A DNA stretch of 18,392 bases, from contig JASEHG010000017.1 of the NCBI GenBank assembly GCA_030018855.1, forward strand, positions 1 through 18,392. The letters run 5' to 3'. Below, in pieces: positions 1-5,876 of the stretch. The notes beneath the pieces are model-generated. The model saw nothing but the letters and a program-made list of their open reading frames with translations, was not told the origin of the DNA and did not search any database. The position numbers and the translations under genes were made by a program. The stretch is from Candidatus Brocadiaceae bacterium (GTDB taxonomy: Bacteria > Planctomycetota > Brocadiia > Brocadiales > Bathyanammoxibiaceae). The first letter of the stretch is position 1. Each line of letters begins with the position of its first letter.

Positions 1-190
1 CCTTGTATGCCTCCTGTATAGGAGGGGTATAATTTGAGATGTCTACCGTCTCAGGGCCTAGGTCCCAGGCCATAGGGTTCCTGGCGGCCTCTATCTCTTT
101 TTCCAGTGCGGAAGGGTTCCCTTCGGCATAAATAGCAGTAGACAGTAGACAGTAGGTAATAAGCAGTAAGCGGTAGAGGGCTGATTTCAT
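1..190 (-). CDS. Exported protein, N-terminal part only (possible c-type cytochrome)
   Basis: An open frame of 63 codons starts at ATG 190 and runs off the left edge without a stop. Residues 1-22 form a Sec signal peptide: a K at position 3, a hydrophobic core of L/I/T/C residues and a likely cleavage site after IYA. The mature part begins EGNPSALEKEIEAA and contains WDLGPETVDISNY and PPIQEAYK. In my recollection this type of N terminus (WDLGP, then PP-I-Q-E/K-AYK) precedes a CxxCH haem motif in small periplasmic cytochromes, but the haem motif would be outside the window, so cytochrome is only an inference. A weak AGGAG lies about 15 nt upstream. The codons of residues 5-19 consist of a tandem repeat (136-176). 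Confidence is moderate for a real gene and low for its function. Confidence 0.55.
   Translation of the reverse strand, partial: MKSALYRLLLITYCLLSTAIYAEGNPSALEKEIEAARNPMAWDLGPETVDISNYTPPIQEAYK
136..176. repeat. Tandem heptamer-like repeat (CAGTAGA units) inside signal-peptide codons
   Basis: Units of CAGTAGA, CAGTAGG, CAGTAAG and variants are repeated head to tail. The same unit family appears in the intergenic repeat at 2942-3012. Read on the minus strand in the frame of the left-edge gene, it encodes the hydrophobic core of the signal peptide (about residues 5-19). Confidence 0.6.
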
Positions 191-330
191 AGAGGTTAAC
201 CCTTGCTCCTGGTTCCATATCTTAAATCTTATCGGTCCAGGGCCAGGCCAATGTTAGCAGACCAGGAATCTAAAGTCAAAGGGTTTAAGGGGTGAGGACT
301 GCCTTCTATGCATGAGGACCCTGGCGGGAG

Positions 331-1113
331 TTACGGAAGTTCTGTACTGATAGGACTCTTTGTAAGGGAAAAGAGGATTACGTCTGCCTGTTGCTTTGCC
401 AGTGTGAGATTATTTCGCATCGCATCTGCTAGATCCATCATAAGGGGGGCGACCGTACTTTCTCCTATGCCCATATAATCATCGCCCGCTTCTACGTCCA
501 GGTAATCATTGCCCAGGGAAGGTAGTTTCTTTATAGCTACAAGGGTTTCGTTATAGGACGCCTTGAGGTCTCCTTTCTCTGCATAAATCCACGCCAGAAT
601 GGCGTGTATCATGGGGTTGGGGCGTCTTTCGTCCTTCAGGAGTTTTTTAAGTCCTTCTATAAATTCATCGACCGTCCGTTTGTTCTCCTCCATAGATAGG
701 GTCAATGGTTCGTTCTCCTTTAGTGATATGGCCCACGTAGGGGGGACATTGGTCAGGCCTGGGTTTATCTCAAATATGGTATTGTATTCTTTTACAACTC
801 TTTGGAGTTGCAACTTTAAGGAATAGGCTATGGCCAGGTATCTATGTCCGTCTATCACTTTGGGTTGGAGCTTTATTGCCTCCTCTAACTCTCTAGCGGC
901 TGCGGCGGGGTCCCCGGCCTTCAAGCAGTCCAATCCCTTTACGAAGTGAACCTTTGCCTCTCCAGAGTATTCTGTCTTGATAGGCGTGGCGGGGAAAAGG
1001 GCTTGGAAGTCAGTTGGAACGTCAGGTGGAACGTCAGGTTTAGGACGTTCTGCCTGGATAGGCGTAGCTAGAAGAAGCACTCCCAAGGCCAATAGTAGGG
1101 GTATCCTTATCAT
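331..1113 (-). CDS. Secreted tetratricopeptide-repeat protein
   Basis: A 260-residue protein. Residues 1-21 are a clear signal peptide (MIRIPLLLALGVLLLATPIQA). A short proline-rich linker with a repeated DVPPDVPTD follows. Two TPR-like helical hairpins are visible at about 52-85 (KGLDCLKAGDPAAAARELEEAIKLQP region) and 86-119 (HRYLAIAYSLK to INPGL). A third, more degenerate one is possible near 165-195 (AILAWIYAEKGDLKASYNE). TPR proteins act as protein-binding scaffolds, so a periplasmic role is likely but the partner cannot be seen. The start has no Shine-Dalgarno sequence. A sigma-70-like promoter places the likely transcription start at or next to the ATG (1120-1147), so the mRNA may be leaderless. 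The gene is followed after about 140 bp by the left-edge exported protein on the same strand. Confidence 0.85.
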   Translation of the reverse strand: MIRIPLLLALGVLLLATPIQAERPKPDVPPDVPTDFQALFPATPIKTEYSGEAKVHFVKGLDCLKAGDPAAAARELEEAIKLQPKVIDGHRYLAIAYSLKLQLQRVVKEYNTIFEINPGLTNVPPTWAISLKENEPLTLSMEENKRTVDEFIEGLKKLLKDERRPNPMIHAILAWIYAEKGDLKASYNETLVAIKKLPSLGNDYLDVEAGDDYMGIGESTVAPLMMDLADAMRNNLTLAKQQADVILFSLTKSPISTELP

Positions 1114-1119
1114 GCCGGC

Positions 1120-1147
1120 ATTTTACAGCATTTACTAATGGAGTCAA
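1120..1147 (-). promoter_or_regulatory. Sigma-70-like promoter for the TPR gene, possibly leaderless
   Basis: On the minus strand, TTGACT (-35, 1142-1147), a 16-bp spacer and TAAAAT (-10, 1120-1125). Only six bases (GCCGGC) separate the -10 box from the ATG at 1113, so the expected transcription start coincides with the start codon. There is no Shine-Dalgarno sequence. Confidence 0.5.
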
Positions 1148-1159
1148 GGCCGAAAAAGG

Positions 1160-1555
1160 TTATGGCAGGAATCTTCTTAACGCAAGTTTCAGGGGGGCCG
1201 TATTGGTGGATTTGGTGACGAAGTCATCGGCCACCCAGCATAGATAATTGTCTCTATAACCAGGGTGGCTACTGTGTAATATCACGGGAAGTGCGGGGTA
1301 GCAAGATTTGACCCTAAAAAGGGTCTGGATGCCATCCATCCCCGGCATGACTACGTCCATTATCACCACCCCTGGCTTCTCTTCGGCTATCTCCTTCAAC
1401 GCCTCTCGTCCATCTCCTGCTGAGCGTACCTGATAGCCCTCTCTCTCCAGTTCCTCCCGGAAATAGAGCCTCTGGAGGTCATCATCCTCTACAAGAAGGA
1501 CATTTTTTGAATCAGGATTGGGAGCACGCATGGCGTCTTTCCTTCTTACTGGCAT
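1160..1555 (-). CDS. Stand-alone response-regulator receiver protein
   Basis: A CheY-like receiver domain with nothing attached. From the start at 1555 (131 residues), the acidic pocket is VEDDD (23-26), the phospho-acceptor Asp is D67 in IMDVVMPGMDG, the conserved Ser is in LHSSHP (95-96) and the conserved Lys is K115 in FVTKS. I chose ATG 1555 because AAGAGG lies five bases upstream; an in-frame ATG at 1576 and another at 1531 also exist. The start overlaps the stop of the ferredoxin gene (TAA at 1546-1548), which suggests translational coupling. No histidine kinase is in the window, so its input is unknown. Output would be by protein-protein contact, since there is no DNA-binding or enzymatic domain. 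Confidence 0.88.
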   Translation of the reverse strand: MPVRRKDAMRAPNPDSKNVLLVEDDDLQRLYFREELEREGYQVRSAGDGREALKEIAEEKPGVVIMDVVMPGMDGIQTLFRVKSCYPALPVILHSSHPGYRDNYLCWVADDFVTKSTNTAPLKLALRRFLP

Positions 1556-1740
1556 CTTATCCTCTTGGTAGGGCAAACCAGTACCGCACTCTTTATCTGC
1601 TCAATGTGAGGGCCAAATTTCTCTTTTATCTTGAGCTGTACTCCGGTGGACGGATGAAAGGAGAAGACCTCTCTGGCCTCTTCGGCGCACATGGCACAGT
1701 TTACGCACTTGCCCTCAAACCAGATGGTTTTAATCTCCAT
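1546..1740 (-). CDS. Small ferredoxin with one [4Fe-4S] cluster
   Basis: A 64-residue protein with CxxCxxC (C12, C15, C18) and a distant CP (C56), the ligand set of a single-cluster bacterial/archaeal ferredoxin (Fer4_13/Fer4_15-like). The sequence MEIKTIWFEGKCVNCAMC begins at ATG 1740, preceded by AAGGAGAG at good spacing; a GTG at 1758 is in frame but overlaps that ribosome-binding site. It is a soluble one-electron carrier. It lies between the protoglobin gene and the receiver gene on the same strand and overlaps the receiver gene by 10 bases, so the two are probably co-translated. Which oxidoreductase it serves is not visible. Confidence 0.88.
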   Translation of the reverse strand: MEIKTIWFEGKCVNCAMCAEEAREVFSFHPSTGVQLKIKEKFGPHIEQIKSAVLVCPTKRIRCQ

Positions 1741-1762
1741 GGGGTTTCTCTCCTTCACAGTA

Positions 1763-1791
1763 GTAGGGGCGGGTTTTAAGCCCGCCCCTAC
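1763..1791. repeat. Palindromic repeat GTAGGGGCGGG-loop-CCCGCCCCTAC
   Basis: Two perfect 11-base arms around a 7-base loop (TTTTAAG), placed between the protoglobin stop and the ferredoxin ribosome-binding site. It shares the GTAGGGGC...GCCCCTAC ends with the elements at 10236-10263 and 17263-17290. In RNA it would form a strong hairpin that could attenuate or protect the transcript. Confidence 0.75.
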
Positions 1792-1810
1792 ACGTAGAGG
1801 TTAAATACGC

Positions 1811-2515
1811 CTACATCCAGGGAGCAAAGTAGTCAATGTGATAGACGTCTATTATCAGCCAGAACAGCTTTGTCCAGGCCGTGACTGTCCTGCGCATCTT
1901 CTCAGGCTCATCCTTAAGTTGCTCGTGGAGGTAATTAAAGAGGTACTGGTGGATGTAGCCCCAGAGGGCCAGGTTCAGCCTTACCGGGACGTATATGTCC
2001 TCGTTCCCAAAGATAGGCACATGGACCGCACCCACCCAGCGTACAAAGTTCCAGAAGTCCTCATCCCACTTGCACTCCAGTATCTTCAGCATGAACCTCC
2101 TCTGGCGTGCCCGCCTGATAGTTACGTACTCCTCGGCGATGTTTCCTTCTTCGTCCCTGAACCACCTGGAAAGCCACGGGTCGGTGACCAGTTTCTCCCA
2201 GTATATATGGTCAAGGATTTTATCCAGGGCAGGTGCTATGACCTCCTTAGATTCCTTGATAGCCTTCTTGTCATCCTCGGTGAAGTTAAGACACTGAGAC
2301 ATGTACTCCACACGTTTCGTTATGTCCAGACTGGTCTCCCTGTAGAGGTTCCAGGCCGTCTGGAACTCGGGGACTTCCAGCACTGCGTTGCGCTTCCCGC
2401 CTGGGATCTTTGGTTCTGCTTCCATAGGGAACGTCTTCATGTAAGCCGTTGCCATTGCTGAAGTCATCCCTGTCTTTCCTGTCTTTGGATACTCAGTTGC
2501 CATTGCTGAAGTCAT
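1811..2515 (-). CDS. Protoglobin-family haem protein
   Basis: A 234-residue protein whose region from about 45 to the end matches the protoglobin/globin-sensor fold: helical segments including YMSQCLNFTEDDKKAIKES, LDHIYWEKLVTDPWLSRWF, RARQRRFMLKILECKW and a proximal-His motif WVGAVHVP (H165). The C terminus is aromatic (WTKLFWLIIDVYHIDYFAPWM region). Protoglobins bind O2, CO or NO. There is no attached methyl-accepting, GGDEF or kinase domain, so this is a stand-alone version. The longest frame starts at ATG 2521, but AAAAAGGAG touches that codon directly; ATG 2515 has ideal six-base spacing and is chosen. The first 32 residues carry a 16-codon duplication (MTSAMAT twice), which is absent from typical family members. 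Haem ligation is inferred from the motif only. Confidence 0.85.
   Translation of the reverse strand: MTSAMATEYPKTGKTGMTSAMATAYMKTFPMEAEPKIPGGKRNAVLEVPEFQTAWNLYRETSLDITKRVEYMSQCLNFTEDDKKAIKESKEVIAPALDKILDHIYWEKLVTDPWLSRWFRDEEGNIAEEYVTIRRARQRRFMLKILECKWDEDFWNFVRWVGAVHVPIFGNEDIYVPVRLNLALWGYIHQYLFNYLHEQLKDEPEKMRRTVTAWTKLFWLIIDVYHIDYFAPWM
2448..2515. repeat. 48-bp-offset direct repeat in the protoglobin N-terminal codons
   Basis: A 20-base block is repeated exactly at 2448-2467 and 2496-2515, offset by 48 bp (16 codons), each copy beginning with ATG on the minus strand. Between them AAAGACAGG is repeated twice in tandem. The second ATG (2467) also has a purine-rich AGGAAAGACAGGG upstream, so an alternative shorter product is possible. 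Confidence 0.75.
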
Positions 2516-2658
2516 GCCCATCTCCTTTTTAGAAATTTGTAATAGAAGGTTAAGACGGCGGACCGTCTCTCTTTTCCCGTGGTAGTAAAAAGTGGACAGT
2601 GGACGGCGTGCAGAGACAAAAGCCTTCTCTGTATACCGTTTGCCGTCTACCCTTCCTC

Positions 2659-2751
2659 TCCTGCGGACTCAAGTGTCATAGCCTTTAAACATACGCAGGC
2701 TAAAGCCTGCGGCTACTCTTACTGTCCTGCGGCCTCAAGGTATCATGACCT
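2659..2751. repeat. Palindrome CGCAGGCT-AA-AGCCTGCG flanked by imperfect direct repeats
   Basis: The palindrome at 2694-2711 is followed by GCTAC. It is the simple form of the larger element at 3614-3668. On each side lies a similar segment beginning TCCTGCGG and continuing CTCAAG...TCAT (2659-2684 and 2725-2751). The right copy reaches into the last codons of the small membrane protein gene. A further short hairpin AGACGG-CGGA-CCGTCT lies at 2553-2568, in the leader of the protoglobin gene. Confidence 0.6.
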
Positions 2752-2917
2752 GAAAGAGGGCCTGTGCCGAGAGTAGCCATATCGTAGCTATGCCCAGTAG
2801 GGCTAGGCCTATTCCCAGACCGATTCCTGAAGCCCACACAAGAGCACTCCTTCGGTTTCTAGCCCTTATAAACGCCTCCACCGGCATGTCCAGGTTCCTT
2901 TTCTTTCCCCACCCCAT
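2735..2917 (-). CDS. Small single-pass membrane protein, function unknown
   Basis: A 60-residue protein with a basic N-terminal half (GKKRNLD, RARNRRSA) and one transmembrane helix at about 28-53 (VWASGIGLGIGLALLGIATIWLL). The positive-inside rule suggests the N terminus is cytoplasmic. The ATG at 2917 is preceded by a strong AAAGGAGG about 11 bases upstream, which supports a real gene despite its size. It lies between the zinc-ribbon gene and the protoglobin gene on the same strand. The stop codon lies in the right-hand copy of a direct repeat (2725-2751), so the C terminus may have been changed by the repeat. I do not recognise a family. Confidence 0.62.
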   Translation of the reverse strand: MGWGKKRNLDMPVEAFIRARNRRSALVWASGIGLGIGLALLGIATIWLLSAQALFQVMIP

Positions 2918-2941
2918 GTCTTTTTTGTCCTCCTTTTTAAC

Positions 2942-3012
2942 CAGTAACCAGTAGTCAGTATTGAATTCTTTTTCCTGGCTACTTGCTACTGACTACTGTC
3001 TACTGTCTACTT
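2942..3012. repeat. Inverted repeat of CAGTA-type units
   Basis: Left arm CAGTAACCAGTAGTCAGTA, right arm TACTGACTACTGTCTACTG and continuing. The two can pair around a short AT-rich centre with GAATTC. The unit is the same as that in the signal-peptide repeat at 136-176. It lies directly after the stop of the zinc-ribbon gene and upstream of the small membrane protein gene, where it could act as a terminator-like hairpin. Confidence 0.6.
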
Positions 3013-3015
3013 TTT

Positions 3016-3246
3016 TTATAGTCTATCCAGTGAGTCTAAAAACTGGCGATGCTCTACCGAGTAGGTAGAAGGCTCGTAATAGGTGCCCTCCCTTGCATGG
3101 TCCAGGAGATAATTACATCTGGGACACCTGCGGTTATAAGGCCCTTCGCTCTTAAAACTCCTGCCACACATCAAACAACTCCTCTGCTTCCGCTGGAGTC
3201 TTATCTTCTTCCTTATTATTGGTGTTAGAGTCAATTGTCTATCCAC
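3016..3246 (-). CDS. Small zinc-ribbon protein
   Basis: About 76 residues. A basic N-terminal stretch (IIRKKIRLQRKQR) leads into a CxxC...CxxC motif (C24, C27, C41, C44, with CGRSF and RRCPRCNYLL), the pattern of a treble-clef or ribbon zinc site. The tail is acidic and aromatic (EGTYYEPSTYSVEHRQF). Two adjacent GTG codons (3249 and 3246) could start it; AAAGGAGG is five to six bases before the second, which I prefer. Similar small proteins are usually annotated as hypothetical or zinc-finger proteins; a nucleic-acid-binding or regulatory role is plausible but not shown. A possible sigma-54-type promoter lies upstream. Confidence 0.72.
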   Translation of the reverse strand: MDRQLTLTPIIRKKIRLQRKQRSCLMCGRSFKSEGPYNRRCPRCNYLLDHAREGTYYEPSTYSVEHRQFLDSLDRL

Positions 3247-3337
3247 CACACCCTCCTTTCCAGGCCGCCCGTTACCAACAAGGTGCAGGGCTTACTGCCC
3301 AGAAAAATTTGAAATAGCGTGTTATGTAACACCTTTA

Positions 3338-3353
3338 AGCACACCCTGTGCCA
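3338..3353 (-). promoter_or_regulatory. Candidate sigma-54 (-24/-12) promoter
   Basis: Minus strand TGGCAC-AGGGT-GTGCT gives the required GG-N10-GC spacing, though the -12 part is GTGCT rather than TTGCW. It would start transcription about 80 bases before the zinc-ribbon gene, near the palindrome at 3319-3332. No enhancer-binding activator gene is in the window. Confidence 0.3.
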
Positions 3354-3559
3354 AAAGGACATCTTTTCTTCCATAAAGACTCTAAATTTATTAAGTCTTT
3401 TATTTACAATATCTTACTGGTTGGTATGGGAAAGGGGGGTCTGTAGTAACCTGTTACAAATTAGTTACACTACAAAACCAAGAGGAATATTTTCCAAAAC
3501 CCATGTGGAAGTGGCTAGATACCATGAAAAATTTTCAATAGGTACTTTTCGTTAGGCCT

Positions 3560-3595
3560 GTCCGCCTGAGGCGGACCCGTCTGCCCGAGATGGAC
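3560..3595. repeat. GTCCGCCTGAGGCGGAC palindrome plus a decayed second copy
   Basis: A perfect 17-bp palindrome with an odd centre at 3560-3576, then a degenerate version (GTCTGCCCGAGATGGAC) at 3579-3595. It is the intergenic form of the CCGCCTSAGGCGG family that also occurs inside coding regions of this window. Confidence 0.75.
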
Positions 3596-3613
3596 TGATA
3601 CCAAGGTGTCCCT

Positions 3614-3668
3614 CGCAGGCTAAAGTCATGCCAAAGGCAGACCTGCCTCAGGCACGGCCTGCGGCTAC
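3614..3668. repeat. Composite palindromic element, left copy
   Basis: The outer part matches the CGCAGGCT..GCCTGCGGCTAC palindrome seen at 2694-2716, but its centre is interrupted by about 31 bases holding two smaller palindromes (TGCCAAAGGCA and TGCCTCAGGCA). Bases 3616-3668 are an exact reverse complement of 18340-18392. Confidence 0.8.
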
Positions 3669-3672
3669 CTTC

Positions 3673-3701
3673 TTGCAATCACCCGCATTATCTGATATTT
3701 T
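3673..3701 (+). promoter_or_regulatory. Sigma-70-like promoter for the moxR operon
   Basis: TTGCAA (3673-3678), a 17-bp spacer and TATTTT (3696-3701), just downstream of the composite repeat. The predicted transcription start near 3708 leaves a leader of about 75 bases before the moxR start codon. Confidence 0.45.
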
Positions 3702-3784
3702 ATTAAAAGGATGCACGTTTGGGGAAATCCACCTCAGGCTAACTTTATCCATACGCCTCTAGTGCCACCACCAAAGGAGAGTTT

Positions 3785-4801
3785 ATGAGCACTTTCGCCC
3801 CCGAGACCGAGAGCCCCGATATTAAGGCCATAGAAAGGATTGCCGAGGGGCGGCAAAAGATAAGGGAAGAGATATCAAAGGTAATAGTGGGACAGGAGGA
3901 AGTGATAGAACATATGCTTATCGCCCTCTTTTGCAAGGGCCACTGCCTGTTTGTGGGTGTACCGGGTCTGGCCAAGACCCTGCTGGTGAGCACCCTGGCC
4001 GAGGTACTCCATTTGCGCTTTAGCCGTATACAGTTTACCCCGGACCTTATGCCGGCAGACATAACTGGCACCGACGTCCTGGAGCAGGACCACACCACGG
4101 GCAGGCGTTTCTTTAGGTTCATAAAGGGCCCCATCTTTGCCAATATCCTACTGGCCGATGAAATCAACCGTACACCCCCAAAGACCCAGGCCGCCCTCCT
4201 CCAGTCCATGCAGGAGTATAAGGTTACTGCCGGGGGGGATACGTATCCACTGGAACTCCCATTCCTGGTCTTCGCCACGCAAAACCCCATAGAGCAGGAA
4301 GGTACCTATCCCCTCCCTGAGGCCCAGCTGGACAGGTTTATGTTCCAGATAGACATAGACTACCCCTCCCAGGCAGAAGAGATGGAGATAGTCAGGACTA
4401 CTACGGGTGCCTTCAGGCCCACGCTTACCAGGGTCTTTGGTCCAGAGGAGATTCGGGCGTTCCAGGAAATCGTCCTGAAGGTGCCTGTATCTGACCACGT
4501 CCTCTCCTACGCCGTAAGGTTGGTGAGGGCCTCAAGACCTACGGCTAAAGAGGCCCCGGATTTTGTTAAGAAGTGGATAAGCTGGGGTGCAGGCCCAAGG
4601 GCCTCCCAGTATCTCATCCTAGGGGGTAAGACCAGGGCCCTCCTCCAGGGACGCTATGCCGTTAACACGGAAGACATCCGCCACCTCTGTCGTCCTATCC
4701 TGCAGCATAGGGTCATTACCAACTTCCATGCTGAGGCAGAGGGTATCTCTTCTCGGGAGGTTATTGACAAGCTCCTGGAGACAGTGAAAGAACACGAATA
4801 A
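3785..4801 (+). CDS. moxR: MoxR-family AAA+ ATPase
   Basis: A 338-residue AAA+ chaperone-like ATPase of the MoxR branch. Walker A is GVPGLAKT (58-65), Walker B is ILLADEIN (121-128), sensor 1 is ATQNP (164-168), the arginine-finger motif is QLDRF (181-185) and the sensor-2 region is GAGPRASQ (268-275). Length and motif order are normal for the family. AAAGGAG lies just before ATG 3785. MoxR proteins generally work with von Willebrand A-domain partners to activate or mature other proteins. Here the DUF58 and BatA-like genes directly downstream are the natural partners. First gene of a plus-strand operon with its own predicted promoter. Confidence 0.95.
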   Translation: MSTFAPETESPDIKAIERIAEGRQKIREEISKVIVGQEEVIEHMLIALFCKGHCLFVGVPGLAKTLLVSTLAEVLHLRFSRIQFTPDLMPADITGTDVLEQDHTTGRRFFRFIKGPIFANILLADEINRTPPKTQAALLQSMQEYKVTAGGDTYPLELPFLVFATQNPIEQEGTYPLPEAQLDRFMFQIDIDYPSQAEEMEIVRTTTGAFRPTLTRVFGPEEIRAFQEIVLKVPVSDHVLSYAVRLVRASRPTAKEAPDFVKKWISWGAGPRASQYLILGGKTRALLQGRYAVNTEDIRHLCRPILQHRVITNFHAEAEGISSREVIDKLLETVKEHE

Positions 4802-4807
4802 AATCGT

Positions 4808-4859
4808 AGGGGTGGATCCGCCTCAGGCGGATGTCCGCCCGTCGGGGTTACGAACGTAG
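4808..4859. repeat. Repeat mosaic between moxR and the DUF58 gene
   Basis: Begins GTAGGGGTGG, contains the perfect palindrome ATCCGCCT-C-AGGCGGAT (4816-4832), and continues with GTCCGCCCG and GGGGTTACG up to the next ATG. The element fills almost the whole spacer, and no Shine-Dalgarno sequence is left in front of the DUF58 gene. Confidence 0.65.
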
Positions 4860-5777
4860 ATGAAAAAGCCAGAAGTAAAAACCTTTGACCCAGCCGCCCT
4901 GAGTAAAATATCCGACCTTAGCCTAAGGGCACGCTATGTGGTAGAGGGGACCCTTGCGGGTATACATAAGAGTCCCCACAAGGGCTCAAGCATAGAGTTC
5001 CTGGAACATAAGGAATACTCCCCGGGGGATGAGATAAAACACATAGACTGGAAGGTGTTGGGGAGGTCAGATAAATACTATCTGAAACAGTTTGAGGACG
5101 AGACCAATCTAAGGGCCTATCTCCTCCTGGATACCAGTGGTTCCATGGGTTATGGCTCAGGGGCAATGACAAAACTAGAGTACGCTACTACCCTGGCCGC
5201 TTGCCTGTGCTACCTGTTACTTACGCAATCGGATGCTGTGGGCCTCCTCCTCTTTGGGGAAGGGGTGCCCGCCTCAGGCGGATACATACCCCCGAGGGCC
5301 AAATCCAACCACCTCCAGGTACTACTGGGAGCCCTTCATGGACTCAAGGCCCAGGGGAAGTCCAGGCTTACCCATGTACTGGGGGATTTTGCTGAAAGGG
5401 ACCCAAGACGTTCCCTGATAGTCCTCCTCTCAGACCTGTTTGATGACGTAAGGGAGGTATCCAGTCGCCTCAAGCAGCTCAGGCAGCGCAACAACGAGGT
5501 AGTGCTGTTCCAGATACTGGACAGCTATGAACTAGAATTCCCCTTCGGAGAGCTAACCCTGTTCCAGTCCATGGAAGATACTACCCAGGTACTGGCCGAA
5601 CCCAGGGCCATCAGGGGGGCCTATCAGGCTGAACTGGCCCGCTTCCTGGAGGAGATACGCCAGGGCTGTCTGGAGAACCAGATAGACTACTGGCTCGTTA
5701 ACACCTCTACCCCCATAGACCGTGCCCTCCTCGGGTATCTAGCCACAAGGGAAAGGTTCCATCAGAGGTCCAAATGA
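4860..5777 (+). CDS. DUF58 protein (MoxR-associated, VWA-like)
   Basis: A 305-residue protein with the DUF58 signature: SIEFLEHKEYSPGDEIKHID (44-63), then WKVLGRSDKYYLKQFEDE (64-81). A von Willebrand A-like fold follows with the metal-site motif DTSGSM (91-96) and the strand LIVLLSDLFDD. There is no transmembrane segment. DUF58 proteins are almost always encoded next to MoxR and are thought to be its substrates or adaptors. The predicted start at 4860 has no Shine-Dalgarno sequence because the spacer is repeat DNA; translation may depend on coupling or on an unusual start. Residues 137-141 (PASGG) are encoded by an embedded CCGCCTCAGGCGG palindrome at 5269-5281, in a loop after LLLFGEGV. Confidence 0.92.
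   Translation: MKKPEVKTFDPAALSKISDLSLRARYVVEGTLAGIHKSPHKGSSIEFLEHKEYSPGDEIKHIDWKVLGRSDKYYLKQFEDETNLRAYLLLDTSGSMGYGSGAMTKLEYATTLAACLCYLLLTQSDAVGLLLFGEGVPASGGYIPPRAKSNHLQVLLGALHGLKAQGKSRLTHVLGDFAERDPRRSLIVLLSDLFDDVREVSSRLKQLRQRNNEVVLFQILDSYELEFPFGELTLFQSMEDTTQVLAEPRAIRGAYQAELARFLEEIRQGCLENQIDYWLVNTSTPIDRALLGYLATRERFHQRSK
5269..5281. repeat. In-frame palindrome in the DUF58 gene
   Basis: CCGCCTCAGGCGG, read as P-A-S-G-G. Same core as the intergenic repeats at 3560, 4816 and 10838. Confidence 0.65.
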
Positions 5778-5784
5778 CAAAGGG

Positions 5785-5866
5785 CAGGGGGTGGTAGGGG
5801 GTAGGGAGTAGGGAGTAGGGAAACATGTGGCTACCCCCTACCCCCTACCCCCTATCCCCTAACCCC
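5785..5866. repeat. G-rich and C-rich heptamer inverted repeat
   Basis: The left arm is built from GTAGGGG/GTAGGGA units (5785-5820). A short spacer (AAACATGTGG) follows, and the right arm is built from CTACCCC units (5831-5866). The arms can pair, and each strand also has runs of three or more G at short spacing that fit a four-run G-quadruplex pattern. The repeat fills the space between the DUF58 stop and the BatA-like start, which also lacks a Shine-Dalgarno sequence. Confidence 0.7.
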
Positions 5867-5876
5867 TGATTTAGCT

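Larger units (their letters stand above)
3250..3784. other. Divergent intergenic region with repeats and promoters
   Basis: About 535 bp between the minus-strand zinc-ribbon gene and the plus-strand moxR gene. The part at 3300-3555 is AT-rich and includes a GTGTTA-TG-TAACAC dyad (3319-3332) and repeated GTTAC/GTAAC blocks around 3445-3470 that could be operators. The part at 3556-3670 is made of palindromic repeats, followed by the moxR promoter. An open frame at 3319-3555 has no recognisable protein character and I do not call it a gene. Confidence 0.6.

Noticed and set aside
1838..2461. 207-residue plus-strand ORF opposite the protoglobin gene
   Set aside because: Antisense shadow of a gene with clear family motifs; no start signal and no protein-like pattern.
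3319..3555. 78-residue plus-strand ORF in the divergent intergenic region
   Set aside because: No ribosome-binding site, no recognisable domain, AT-rich composition unlike the neighbouring genes, and it covers putative promoter and operator sequences.
5785..5866. CRISPR-like or tandem array
   Set aside because: Units are only about seven bases with no spacers; the arms are inverted, so it is a hairpin-forming simple repeat.
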